The notes beneath the pieces are model-generated. The model did not search any database, was not told the origin of the DNA, and saw nothing but the letters and a program-made list of their open reading frames with translations. From Phallus indusiatus (taxonomy: Eukaryota; Basidiomycota; Agaricomycetes; Phallales; Phallaceae): a DNA stretch of 64,000 bases. Shown piece by piece: positions 19,700 through 31,124 of this stretch (the stretch's first letter is position 1; each line of letters opens with the position of its first letter). Location: assembly GCA_027605045.1 (NCBI GenBank), contig JAQFWX010000041.1:310001-374000 (forward strand). Reading direction: 5' to 3'. The translations under genes and the position numbers were made by a program.

Positions 19700-21505
19700 A
19701 TGTCTGCAGAACCTTCACGACCTACCTCTTCATCTACGAAGCCCTCGACCCGCAAGGGACAATTTGACGATATCAAGCAAGCGTTGCTTGAAGCACAAAA
19801 AGAATGGAGTATGGATTCCATGCCTGGCTGCGTAGCCATCACCCACGAAAGTGGGAAATGTACCCACTGCGATGAGTATATCTCGCACATTAGTACCGCT
19901 GCAAGCAAGCGTACCATTGTTCTTGATGAGAAAGACGTCAAAGAGTGCCTACTCGAGGCATTCCCGTTCCTGCAAAAAGAGTGGGATGATTTACGAAAGC
20001 GCCTCGAAGACGCTAACGACTACGCCGACCAGACCGTCCAAGAACTCAAGGACGTCGAGAGACGAGAGGACGACCTTCGAGATCGTATACGGGAACTCGA
20101 GGACAAGTTGAAGCAAGCCCCACAGGCAGCATCGCCTGTGTCATCTAGGAAACGACCTCGGTCAGAGGCCAAGGGCCCCACGAATCATGGGCCCGTAGGA
20201 TTTGACGCGTACGACGACGACGACGATGATCTAGACGACCACGATTGGGCGGACTCATACAACGACGAGTCGGTACTCGACTCCAACGGTCAACCCGTTC
20301 CTCCCCACTCTGGGGACGATTTCGGCCTGATGGACAGGCTGGACCCTGAAGAGGAGTCATTATTGTCTCGGCGACAACTCGCTGAGAAAGTCCTCGCTGA
20401 GTTCCCAGGAACTCCCCGTATCTCCAACCAGGCCAAGTACCACGATACGTGGCCCGCGTTCATGCAAGGCCACGACCCCACAGCTTCTCGAGCAGGGAAA
20501 ACCCCTGTACCTGGGCCAGTTCCCGACCCACTCGCGTGGTACATGATGTGTCCACTGGATGATCCCTCATTCGTACTCCAGGGGAAGCAGATCTGGAAGA
20601 AACCACCCATATTGGACACACCTCAAAAAGTTGCAATGCACGCGCGCATTAGACTTGCCTGGGATGTAGGCATGATGTTCATCAATAGAAAGAAGAAAGA
20701 GCGAGACTACGCTCGCCTCACTATCGGGGAGTGCCCTGAAGCTTTTCCATACCCAACCGAAGGGCAAATGGACCTGGAAACGGGTCGCCTCTATGAGATG
20801 TGGTATAAGGACCCCGCCTCCGTACCCTTCTATATAAGGGTAGAACCATCGGGATCGCTGAATATCAGCGATGTTGAAGTCGTAGCGTGGCTTCGAAAAA
20901 TATTCCCGAATCGGGAAACAAGGAAGACTGTATTCCCCATTGTAGCGGAGATATGTACCGAGCCTGGACTATCCACCTGGCTCAACGCCGCTGGCATCAA
21001 CGCCGACAAGACGGTGAATAACTCCCCATCCATAATCGAAGGATGGCGTCGAGCATATACCCTGCCTCAGGGTAACATTCCTACCAAGGAAGAAGTTGTC
21101 GGGATGCTGCGATATAACTGTGTGAATACCCAGTTAATCGAAACTCGATTAGGACCACTATTTGAGCGGTGGCGATCACACACTAACAGTAACACCATCG
21201 CTGTGAAGTGGCGAGAATCTCAACCCACCGTTTCGTCGCTGTTACCAGGACGTCAGTATCGAAGACGACGTCGCCACAATCGTCGTGACACCGCCCCTGC
21301 AGCTCCCATTGCAGGACCGTCGAAGGAAGCTCCCTATGTGGAGTCCACCGCCAATTCGCCTCCCTCGGCGAAAGCACTGCTCCCAGCAGATATCGCTGAG
21401 AAAGAACTCGTGATCGACCCCGATCAATACGAGGTCCTGGATAGACCAGGAGCAGGCCCTCAAGGTGATATTGAGATGGCCATGGATTATACCGCGGACG
21501 ACTGA
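19700..21505 (+). CDS. Element A ORF3 (601 residues) in the env position
   Basis: A separate ORF downstream of pol, on the same strand. Residues about 35-75 carry a motif shared with element D: W-S-M-D-S-M-x-G-C ... C-T-H-C, suggesting metal binding. A coiled coil (residues about 95-150) follows, then a basic patch (R-K-R-P-R), a strongly acidic stretch (D-D-D-D-D-L-D-D-H-D) and a conserved core (about 230-460). The core includes A-W-Y-M-M-C, a W-K-K-P-P-I segment and S-D-V-E-V-V-A-W-L. The tail is Arg-rich then acidic. No signal peptide or membrane segment is visible, so it does not look like an envelope protein. Function is unknown. Confidence 0.85.
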   Translation: MSAEPSRPTSSSTKPSTRKGQFDDIKQALLEAQKEWSMDSMPGCVAITHESGKCTHCDEYISHISTAASKRTIVLDEKDVKECLLEAFPFLQKEWDDLRKRLEDANDYADQTVQELKDVERREDDLRDRIRELEDKLKQAPQAASPVSSRKRPRSEAKGPTNHGPVGFDAYDDDDDDLDDHDWADSYNDESVLDSNGQPVPPHSGDDFGLMDRLDPEEESLLSRRQLAEKVLAEFPGTPRISNQAKYHDTWPAFMQGHDPTASRAGKTPVPGPVPDPLAWYMMCPLDDPSFVLQGKQIWKKPPILDTPQKVAMHARIRLAWDVGMMFINRKKKERDYARLTIGECPEAFPYPTEGQMDLETGRLYEMWYKDPASVPFYIRVEPSGSLNISDVEVVAWLRKIFPNRETRKTVFPIVAEICTEPGLSTWLNAAGINADKTVNNSPSIIEGWRRAYTLPQGNIPTKEEVVGMLRYNCVNTQLIETRLGPLFERWRSHTNSNTIAVKWRESQPTVSSLLPGRQYRRRRRHNRRDTAPAAPIAGPSKEAPYVESTANSPPSAKALLPADIAEKELVIDPDQYEVLDRPGAGPQGDIEMAMDYTADD

Positions 21506-21545
21506 GACTCACTCGTCGTATCATTTATTGACTTGATGCTCAAGT

Positions 21546-21558
21546 CAGCGGGGGAGGA
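21546..21558 (+). other. Polypurine tract of element A
   Basis: The stretch CAGCGGGGGAGGA directly precedes the LTR, as AAGGGGAGGA does in element D at 46151-46160. Confidence 0.75.
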
Positions 21559-21823
21559 TGTAACGGTTCCGCTATGAGCAGCGGACTACTATTAACCATA
21601 GTACATATTCGTATATACATACAATTGTATGCAGACGATCGTCGTCTGCACAAGTACCTAGTATTATGTAATGTACATAGGCGCCGTCACACCAGTAAAA
21701 TACCGCGTAACGGTAAAGGTGCCGGCAGCCTTTCTTACCTGCACTTGCAAATATACAGCTTTATACTGTTTGTTGTGAGTCCGTAAGAACCGGGCTAATC
21801 GTAAACTGTAACGAAACGTTACA
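21559..21823 (+). repeat. Element A 3' LTR (265 bp)
   Basis: It runs from TGTAACGG to CGAAACGTTACA, the same ends as the D LTR. Stem-loops are prominent, for example a 5-bp stem starting near 21569 and a 9-bp stem (TGCAGACGA / TCGTCTGCA, 3-nt loop) at 21630-21650. It is shorter than the 320-bp D LTR and largely different inside. Confidence 0.88.
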
Positions 21824-22876
21824 ACCATGTTTTCATGCGTCGCGTGCTCATCACGTTCAATTGCTTTCCGACGTAACAATTTGTAGGTCAGACCAGCCCC
21901 TTGAATATTTAGGTCTAGCGATGCAATAGGAACTTCAAATCAAAGCTTATGCGTCGGAATGGCATTTTGAGCAAAACTCCGCGCCGACAAGGTTTAAGTA
22001 ACGGATGTGTGCTACCGTTGGGTTCGAAAGTGGGGACAATGGTAAAGAGACAAACTCCAAAATACTGAGTGGGGGCTGGTATTATGTATTCAGTATAAAA
22101 GGTAGTTGTTTTGAGGCTCTTACTCTGATAGACAAACGCATGTCGTTCTTCCGTGGATTGTGGAACGTCATCTTCCAATTAACCGGCCAGCACTTGTAAC
22201 ACATGAACAACAACTTTGCTTCTGTGCTCCAAAGCTAGTCCGAAATGTCGATAGTCATGAAGTATAGCTTCAATGCCGCAAGCCTAACATAGCCGATCCA
22301 AGACGACACATGCAATCAATCCGCCAACTACCCTTGGTCCCTTTTGCAGTTTTGATGACGGCCGGCAATCAAGGAGGATATGTTGTCCCTCACGAAATAT
22401 ACTAACTGGAAAAGGAATGTCAGCGGGGTTAGTACGGGTTACATGGAGAGGCAAACCCGTGGAAGTTGAGGAAAAATTGGGCAAGTGTCTCAAAGGTGCT
22501 TTGACAATTGTATATGTCAGGTTTGTGAGTTAATTGTTTTGAGTAGATCTCACTGTTGCCGCTATGAAATTGGGGGGAGGATAAGAAGGCATCTACTTCG
22601 CTATATATATACAATTGACACCAAGTGTGACGTAGGCACTTGCTGTTCTCGTGTCGCGATGGTTATGTTCATTGTCTTGTTTTCTTGCTCGTCGCCGAAT
22701 AAAAGGGTTAATATCTTCCTTCATCCCGAATTTCTTTGATGCTGTTTGGCACGGAATTGGACTGCAAAGCATCTCAGCTATAATCCAAACTAGTGAAAAC
22801 GCTTTTCTGGATAATTTCTTTTTCGTAGCAGTATACTCCAATCTTAGGAGACAGGAAGCACAGCATAGGAAGGATA
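21824..22876. other. Intergenic stretch, no gene recognised
   Basis: About 1 kb between the end of element A and the stop codon of the WD40 gene. Only short open frames occur and none has codon patterns or splice sites that convince me. It should contain the 3' untranslated region of the minus-strand gene to the right. Confidence 0.5.
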
Positions 22877-24385
22877 TTACGATAGTTCGAAAACAAAACA
22901 AGCACTATCATCTCCCGCGCTGACAACAACGTTGTTAACGCTATGTAAAGAAGCCGCCAATATTGGTCCTCGGTGACCCTTGTGCTCTCGAACGACGACA
23001 CCAGTCCGAACATCCCACGTTCGCAAAGTTCCATCAGCACTCGAAGACGTCAGCAAATGCGCTGAAGGGGCTTCATGAGGATGAAGAGAGGTAACGGCAT
23101 CCTGGATTGGTAGGTAAAGAGTTTATCGAAATCCATTTTCAAATCAATGTACTTACTGAGTGTTCCATTGTTATTCTCAATCGCATTGTTCCTAGATCCC
23201 ATAAACAGATTTTGCCATCTGTTCCACCTGTCACGGCAACTTCGGTTCCCGCATAGGTCATCCAAGCGACTGCCTCAATGCTTTCGCCCTGTGTGTGGCC
23301 TATCAAACTACCTACGACATCTCCTTTAAGAAGAGAGACAACTCTGACTTCTCCCTCAGCACCCCCTACAACAGCTAGAGAGTTTGATGAATTGACTGCG
23401 AGGGCTGTAATACCACCTTCCAGCGCAAATCGCCCGTCAGCAGAGGTTAATTTTAGCAATGGCGATTCAGATGTAGGTGTTGTCAACAGAAGAATTTCAG
23501 ATCCTGTCAGAATTTTTTTCCCTATTCAAAGCAAAAAGTAATTTGTCAGATAGAAGGGAAGGAAGATTAAGAGATGAAAAGGACGGAACCATCAGTAGTG
23601 AAGCATCCAGCGTTTACCGGCCCTGTATGTGATGCGATAACTTGCATGGTGTTTCCAGATGGCACTGTGACACGAGAAGTAGTATAAAAGTGTGCGCTGT
23701 TATAATAAAAGACTCATACGCACGCTGCCAAAGCCAAACAGTAGAATCATTTGATCCAGCTAACAGGACAAGCCCACGAGGATGCCATTTTAACCACTTG
23801 ATAAAAAGAAAAAGACATGAGCGGCTTGTATCGTCAGACTGGCAGCAGTCAGGAACTTACTATGACTTCCTCCGGACCCGTTAGTTCTGTTAGAAATTCC
23901 CAGATCTTCAAGTCAGAGTCTTCTTTCCTGACATGTCGCCATATTCTAACTTTCCCGTCCATGCCACCTGTGGAAACTAATTCACCATCAAAGCTCCAGC
24001 CGACAGCCGTGACGCTGTCTGTATGCCCAGTCAATTTGACGATTTCAGCTCCAGTTTTTGCATCCCAGATATATCCCAGATCGTCTTCCCCTCCAGAGAC
24101 AGCGATCAGCTGTGTCGGGTGTATAGCCACAGCAAACACTGAGCCTTTGTGACCAGCGAACTTAGCAACGGAGGTGCCTCCGTCTTCCTCCCCACCTTCC
24201 CCTGCTAATTCGCCCTCGTCTTCGTAAACGATCTCGACACTTTCTTCACCCTCTCCTTCCCCTTCTCCTTCTACATGGTCATGATGATCGTCTTCGTCCA
24301 TTGGCATGTCGCCATCGTCTTCCACTTCCTCAAGAACATCGGCAGAATCGATGAATGCAGCTGAATTCTCCTCGTCTTGGTGCAT
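22877..24385 (-). CDS. SQT1: Sqt1/AAMP-type WD40 protein, ribosome assembly chaperone
   Basis: Five exons: 24385-23861, 23796-23724, 23664-23590, 23521-23157 and 23101-22877. They total 420 residues, close to yeast Sqt1. The N-terminus is very acidic (E/D runs). WD40 repeats then follow (G-H-K-G-S-V-F-A-V, S-G-G-E-D-D, W-D-A-K-T-G; L-T-G-H-T-D-S-V; W-H-P-R-G; W-D-V-R-T-G-V-V) up to S-A-G-D-D-S-A-C near the end. In yeast, Sqt1 binds newly made uL16 (Rpl10) in the cytoplasm and delivers it to the 60S subunit; animals have AAMP. All introns are 55-68 bp with GT-AG ends and matching phases. The start is the first ATG, followed at once by the acidic tail. Confidence 0.88.
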
Positions 24386-24591
24386 AGCTTGGTATTTTAT
24401 TATATCGATATCAAAAAAAATCTAAAATCTATAATGTCAATGATAACGGCGAGGGCCGACTAGAGCGGCAAAGACCGAAAGTGGTTGGTAAAGCAAAAAA
24501 TATTCCCACGGGTCGTCTACACTGTAGCTATGGCTGAGTTTCAAAAGTGCGAGCAGCTGTGGCAGCACTTCGCTCACATTCATCGTTCACA
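24386..24591. promoter_or_regulatory. Divergent promoter between SQT1 and the nucleoporin gene
   Basis: The two start codons face away from each other across about 206 bp, so both promoters must lie here. An AT-rich stretch (AAAAAAAATCTAAAATC) lies next to SQT1. I see no clear TATA box. Confidence 0.55.
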
Positions 24592-27500
24592 ATGTCTTCC
24601 ATTTTTGGCTCATTTGGGCAGAATAACCAACAGCAGCAGCAGCAACCTCAGCAACAGGCAAGTGCCTTTGGGCAGACACCAAATGCCTTTGGCAGTGGCG
24701 CAGGTACAATTTAATATCTCGGGTGGAATTTTGTAATAGGTCCTTACGCCTTTTCTTTCAGGTTTTGCGGGTTTTGGCCAGAATCAACAACAACAGCAGC
24801 CACAGCAGCAACCTCAAGTTAATCCAATGTTTGGAAATCTAGCTGTTTCTAATTCTGCTACGCCTGGTACAAGTGGTTTTGGTATGTCTCGACGCGGCGC
24901 GTCTTGTTGCTTCCCGTCTTAAAACTCACGATCGCATAGGCGCGTTTGGAAACCCTCCAGCAAACAATACAGCATTTGGCTCTCGACCTGCGTTTGGTTC
25001 TACAGGAACTTCAGCATTCGGTCAGCCCTCCACTTTCGGTGCCAACACTGGAGGCAGCATCTTTGGGACAGGTTTCGGATCGACGAGTACTCCCGGTACT
25101 TCAGCCTTCGGTCAGCCTTCCCAGCCCCAACAACAGAGCGCATTTGGAAGCAGCACCAGTGCTCCCGCTAGTAATGTTTTTGGCAAGCCTTCTGGTTTCG
25201 GTTGTAAGTTCAACTGCCCACCTTTCTCATACTGATACGCGTTCATCTCACAAGCATCCTCTTTTTAGCCACTGCCATCGCTCCTACGACTGCTTCACCT
25301 GTTCCGGCTACAGGCACAGCGAATCCACCATTTCAAGAAGTTCAGGAACGTGATCCTACAAGCGCAAGCAGTACCAGCATGCTTCGCTTCCAATCTATAA
25401 CTGCCATGGCAGAATATCGGAATGCATCTTTTGAGGTGGGTAGCTTTTTTGTTTGATTCGAATGCTGATTAACTCATTATCCTCTCATAGGAACTTCGTG
25501 TTCAAGATTATCTTCAGGGACGGAAAGTGGCCAGTTCAACGAGTGCTTTCGGCACCACGACGGGAACTTCCGCATTTGGTCAGCCCCCTCAGTCTTCGAC
25601 GAACCTGTTCGCACAACCGTCAACTGCAACCAATGCATTTGGTCAACCACAAGCCAGCACAAGTTTTGGTTCATTTGGACAAAACCAACAACAGCAACAA
25701 CAACAACAACAACCTCAGCAAAGTGCGTTCGGCGCCTTCGGACAAACTCAACAACAGCCCCAACCAGCAGCTACTGGGTTCGGCGCGTTTGGTCAGCAGA
25801 CGCAACAACCATCTACTTCAGGTTTTGGTGCATTCGGTCAGCAGAATCAACAACAACCTTCGAATACGTTTGGAGCTTTCGGTCAACAAAATAAAGGTTT
25901 TGGTACCTTTGGGAGTCAACCCGCTCAATCCAATCCAAGTCCTTTTTCTGCATTCGGGTCTAGTACGAACACTGCGGCACCATCTGCTTTTGCTCAGCCT
26001 CAACAACCTCAGCAGCAATCAGGTTTTGGAGCATTCGGTCAAAATAATACACAACAGCAAAGCGCATTTGCAAAGCCTAGTATATTCGGTACCCAGCCCT
26101 CTACCAGTGTATTTGGTGCTCCCGCCAATTCTCAGCAGCAGCAGCAGCCTCAAACGAGTATATTCGGGGCACCCTCTACCACGGCTCAGCAGCCTACTCA
26201 ACCTGGGTTGTTCGGTGGTGCGACAACGCAACAACCGTCTGGTAAGTCTTACAGAATCTTTTAAATTCATGCGTTTCAATTCATATTCGCCTTCAGCATT
26301 TGGTCAACCTCAGCAACCTACTCAACAAACATCTGTCTTCGGGTCGCAGCCAACGACTGGTGGAGGACTGTTCGGAAACACAAATCAAGCCCAACAGCAA
26401 AATCAACAACAACCTTCTACCGGTTTCAGCTCGCTTTTTCCAAGCCAGCTGGGACATCCATCTTCGGTACCCCTGCTACCAACCAACAATCTACGGGTCA
26501 ACAACCCCCACAGAATCCCAACCCAAGCAATCCTTTATTCAGTGGTGGTGGGGGTTTGTTTGGTAATGTCAATAATAACCAGCCTGCTCCCTCCACGACG
26601 GGAGGTGGACTTTTCGGTTCGACCAATACTGGCGCCACTAATACTTGGGGAGCCAAGCCCGCTACGTCCACTACACCATTTGGTTCCTCCGGAGGGCTTT
26701 TCGGAAACCTAAATCAAGGGGCTCAGCAGACCCAACCTGCTGGTACAGGTTTATTCGGAAGTGTTACCCAACAACCTCAGCAACCTTCCGGGGGGCTATT
26801 TGGTTCATCTGCTCTTAACAATTCCACTCAGCAACAACCGCAACAGCAGCAACAACAACAATTCCCTCTCACCGCGTCGATTGATCAGCCTTTACCTGCT
26901 GGTTTGCCAACTCTACCTCCTTTGGCAGCCAGCATTACCCTCGATAAAAAGAAAAGCAATATTTTCTCAGACATCGCTTTGCGAACTTCCCCTCGACTAT
27001 CGTTGCATTATAAACCTCCGTCTCCAGGTCCTAAAGCAAGATCTTTGACCTCGTCTTCAACCAATCGATGGCAGATACCATATTCCTCTTCTACCCAGGG
27101 CTCGCCCAATAAGTTATTACCCTTCTCTGAAAGCAAAAGTTTGATTACTCCGGAGGCGTTTGCTAGTCCTGGAAGTTTGCAACTTATCAATGGCACTAGG
27201 CATAGTGTGAAGAAGTTGGTTTTGGATAAACGTGCGGAGAAAGATGATGTCGTGCGATTACGGCCGAATAATAGCACCTCGGATGGTAAAGTTCAATTCA
27301 ACCCTGCCTTGGAAGCTATGGCTCGAGCGAAAGATAATGATCCCACCATTTCCGTCTCAACCGCGAGGGCGCAACCTTCCATTGTCACCCCGGCGGTTTC
27401 ACCAGAAAAGGCTGCGCCGAACGGTAAAGTCCCCGCCGTCCCTCTCGATCCTCAAGAAGGCGAATATTGGTGTCTACCCACAGTTGCTGATCTCCAGCGA

Positions 27501-27890
27501 CTTTCATACCACGAGCTGCAAGCTGTCAAAGATTTCACTGTCGGTCGAGTAGGATATGGTACCATTCAATTCCAAAATCCGGTGGATTTGACTACAGTCC
27601 CGTCGATTGCGGATATCCCCGGGAAGATTATTACTTTTGAACATATGGAGTGTACGTTATACACTGATGAACGGTTGCGACCACCTCCGGGTGAAGGGTT
27701 GAACGTTCCTGCGCGGATTAAACTTGATCGATGCTGGGCCCTTGACAAGAGTACTCGAGAACCAATTAAGGATCCGGAGAATCCCAAATACCAGCAACGT
27801 CTGCGGAAAATGCAAAATCAAGAGGGCACTGAGTTTGTGAATTTTGATAAAGAGTCGGGTGTTTGGGAGTTCCTTGTGCAAGAGTTTTGA
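24592..27890 (+). CDS. Nup98/Nup116-family FG nucleoporin
   Basis: Exons: 24592-24703, 24762-24881, 24940-25203, 25269-25435, 25491-26241 and 26297-27890. Dense FG repeats (S-A-F-G-Q, G-L-F-G) separated by Gln-rich spacers run to about 26860. A GLEBS-like segment (A-M-A-E-Y-R-N ... E-E-L-R-V-Q-D-Y) near 25405-25525 is where Gle2/Rae1 binds in this family. The C-terminal autoproteolytic-type domain (E-Y-W-C-L-P-T ... V-G-Y-G-T-I) spans about 27460-27890. The protein would line the nuclear pore and carry mRNA export. The ORF stops after the domain, without a Nup96 part and without the usual H-F-S cleavage tripeptide. One frame break occurs at a T5 run (26435-26439); adding one T restores the FG reading frame. 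Confidence 0.88.
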
Positions 27891-28053
27891 TGTTATTTTT
27901 GTATAATTTTTTTCGCTCTGTTCATGTCACAATAATGCACAATTGCGTTCCTTTAAGGTAGTCATATTGTTGTGTTGCATTGCACTTTCTCTCGTGTTGT
28001 TAGGTTAGTTTAGGATACTTTAGGTACTTCAATATATCACTGCAATTTTTATG

Positions 28054-31000
28054 TTACACGAGTTTGTTGTTCAAAGTACGAGATTCCTTTAGTGCAACTA
28101 GTTGTTTCTCTATCACCTCCAGGGGTACGACTTCTGACCTCGCCTTGGTGCCAACATCATCCCGGTTCCGTACATTGACAGAACGGGAATCATATTCGTC
28201 TTGACCGACAACTGTAAGAAAAGAATGAGAACGCGTGAAAAGGGCAGCCAACCGAGGTAGAGCAAATTTACCGAAGATGAAATTGTATTGTGCAATTTCC
28301 CCATTTCGAATCTTCTTGGGTAGTGTGTTCTCGCCGTTATCGACGTCCGCCCAAAGGCCTAATTGAGTAAGACGGGCCCCTATTTCTGACGCATATTCTT
28401 TCTAAAAAAGGATGTCATACAAAAAACTGTGTATAAATAAAATGCGGGTACGAACAAACGGAGCAGCAACAGGTATAATCAAGATTTGGCGTGGTGATAA
28501 CCAAAAGGGCCTTCAGGAATGATTCAGTAGAGCCGAAAAAAAATCCTGATTTCGAGAATGTTTTCTTTACCATTTTCCTCCGAAATGTTCCGTGATTATA
28601 CCAATGAAACGCTCCAAGCTTCCCAGTATAGCACGGTGGATCATGACGGGTCGATTAGGTGGTCTATCAACAGCGTCGTGGTCTTCAGCACTACGATATT
28701 TCAAGTTGAATCTAATGGGAAGCTGGAAGTCAAGTTGAATTGTGGCACATTGGAAGGAGCGTCGAAGTGCGTCTTTAATCTTGATGTCGATCTTAGGACC
28801 GTAAAAGGCACCATCTCCTTCATTCAGGGACCATTTGCCAGGATGGAATTTCTCCAAGGCTTCTGATAGTTGCTGCGACTGCATCAATACCACACAGTTG
28901 TTGTGAAGAAACGTTGAAACTTGCCTTCTCTGCATCATTCCAAGTTTCAATTTCCCCTAGGTATTTTTCCGGACGAGTGGACAGCATAAGTTGGAATTCG
29001 AACCCGAATATACCATAAATGTGTTGTAAGAAATCAAACAAGCCTTCAATCTCTTCTTTGATCTGTAGGAAGTGGGTGTAAGTAGGTGTGAGTTGATGAG
29101 GAAAGTTGTGGTGTGAATACCTGCTGAGGAGTGCAGAAAATGTGCGTATCATCCTGGACAAATCGTCGGACACGAGTCAATCCAGTTAAAGCCCCCGATG
29201 CCTCATTACGATGCAAAACGCCAAATTCTGCCATACGAATGGGCAACTCTTTGTAGCTGCGATCGCGACTGTCGAAGATAAGACAGTGACCGGGACAGTT
29301 CATGGGCTTAAGACCGAATTTCTCCTTGTCAACATCAAGAACGAACATGTCGTCTTTGTAATTTTGCCAATGACCAGAAGTTTCCCACAACTTGCTGTTT
29401 AACATGTTGGGAGAGATAACTGGGAGAAAGCACATTGAAAGCGAGAAGGCGGAAATTCAGAGACTCCATACCTTCTTGGTAGTCGCGTTTACGATATTCC
29501 GACTTGAAAAACCAAAATAATTTCCTTCATCTAAATCGGTGGAAAATTAAGAATGCACTAACCCGCATAAGTTCCATCAGAGCATTGTAAATTCGGGTAC
29601 CATGAGGTAGGAAGAATCCGCTTCCTGGACTCAGCTCATGGAAGAAGAACAACTCCTGATCCTAAAAAACTCATTAGCTGTTATTCGTCGCAGTATATTC
29701 GACACTGAATACTTTTCCAATTTTGCGGTGATCACGTTTAGAGGCTTCTTCAAGGAATGTTTTGTATTCCGTGAGCTGCTTCGTATCGGGGAATGAGATC
29801 CCATAGACGCGCTGTAAAGAGTCATTACTTTGATCGCCCAGGAAATAAGAAGCTGAAGACTATGGAGTATGTCAAAATGACAGTCGTTAAAAACGAAGGT
29901 AGGATATTTGCCTTCAGAACGGTCATCGCCTTGATACGCCCAGTGTGGGGGACATGCGGGCCCACACAGAGATCAACCATTGGTCCGCATCTATACACGG
30001 TAGTGGTGGTGCCGTCTGGGATTTTATTTTGAATAAGATGCACTTTGTATTTATTATACTGTCAAGGTCGAGGTTAGAGTAGGAAATCCTGAAGAAAAAA
30101 AGGTCTGGTCCTACGCGGAACATCTCTAACAGAGTCTCTTTTGGCAATACTAATCTTTCGAATTTCTGTTTTTCCTTAATGACGACTTTGCTAAGGTCTT
30201 CCAAGGGTCTAATGTCAGACTCCAGGATATTTCTGTCTGTCTGTCCCATTCCCATTTCATAGTAGAAGCCATCGTCAGTCGGAGGACCGATGCAAAGATG
30301 ACAGCCAAAACGCCTTTCAGCGGCTTCCCCCAGAATGTGAGCAGATGAATGCCAAAAGACACGCTTGCCTTGGAAAGGGAAACGTAAGATAAGAAGTTGA
30401 TTGGCAGGATTCTATGCACACCTTCGTCATTTTCGAAATCGATGAGCTCTAGTTTACACGATCCTTCTAGCGGACGTTCTAAATCCCATAATTGACCATT
30501 GACCTAGAGCAATCGTCAAATCTGTTGTGAGCGCAGGGAGCAATTAAACGTACTTTGGCAATGACCATGCGGTCTATAAATGACTTTGAGATTTCTCTTG
30601 CGATATCCATTGGACTCGTTTCCCAAGTCATTCCCTTTTTAATCGATCCGTCGCGCATGGTGATTTCAATCTCCTGACGGGGTTGATCTACGCCAGCAAT
30701 TAGAGAGAGATCAAACTGAAACGATAAACATGCTTTCACTTTGAACGAACGCGTCATATTCTGCTTTTGCTTTGTCGAAAATTTTGATACGGTGTTCGAA
30801 ATAATCGGGAGGAGATGGTAGCTGCAAAATTTATCTCAAAGTTAATGGATTTCTTTAATCAATGAAAGATCGCACCTCTAAACCCCCCTCGCTTTTGCCG
30901 CCCTTCTCTTTCTTTCCCTTCTTGCTGGCAGCACCTTCATTTGTAGTCACAGCTTGGGCCGGCGCAGAGGGAGTTGCAGTAGAATGAACGGGATGAGCCG

Positions 31001-31124
31001 CTGAAGTGCTTGCCATCGCAGTAGGCAAGTTATAATATGATACTCTGGGTTGTAAACAGGAAAACTTGAGATAGCAGCGATTGGCACGATAAAACGAGTC
31101 AAGCACTCGTCCCGGTGTTCTCAT
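28054..31124 (-). CDS. Threonyl-tRNA synthetase
   Basis: A multi-exon gene. The TGS domain ([16 protein letters not shown]) is near 30690-30430. The second additional domain has the signature [10 protein letters not shown] and continues [10 protein letters not shown] near 30390-30260. The class II catalytic core holds [16 protein letters not shown] near 29310, R-V-R-R-F-V-Q-D-D near 29160, and motif 3 ([12 protein letters not shown]) near 28640. The anticodon-binding domain ends at 28054. It attaches threonine to its tRNA. Two introns begin with GC rather than GT (29860-29911 and 28879-28924). The ATG at 31124 adds 36 mostly basic residues before the ATG at 31016, resembling a mitochondrial presequence. 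Confidence 0.92.

Larger units (their letters stand above)
1..21823 (+). mobile_element. Element A: Ty3/gypsy retrotransposon, 5' end outside window, broken by five insertions
   Basis: Pieces of one plus-strand element lie at 1-873, 1181-2259, 17099-17202, 17604-19159, 19700-21505 (extra ORF) and the LTR 21559-21823. When each insertion and one copy of its 5-bp duplication is mentally removed, the reading frame continues through every junction without a stop. Order is protease, reverse transcriptase, RNase H, integrase with C-terminal chromodomain-like part, then a separate ORF3. It is a close relative of element D (36886-46480), which shares the same order and clear protein similarity throughout. 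The 5' LTR, gag and start of protease are left of the window. The five bases after the LTR (ACCAT) would be the target duplication but cannot be checked. Confidence 0.93.

Noticed and set aside
19700..21505. ORF3 as a retroviral envelope gene
   Set aside because: No signal peptide, no membrane segment and no furin-like site; it has a coiled coil and acidic and basic stretches instead.
22010..22040. GGGTTCGAAAG as a tRNA T-arm
   Set aside because: No pairing acceptor stem, D-arm or anticodon arm could be placed around it.
26421..26446. A GT-AG intron explaining the frame change in the nucleoporin gene
   Set aside because: It would be only about 26 nt, too short for splicing; sequence on both sides keeps FG-repeat coding, so a one-base indel fits better.
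29860..29911. ATATCCTAC in this intron as a U12-type splice site
   Set aside because: A GC-AG intron two codons upstream restores the conserved protein exactly, and to my knowledge U12 splicing is absent from Dikarya.
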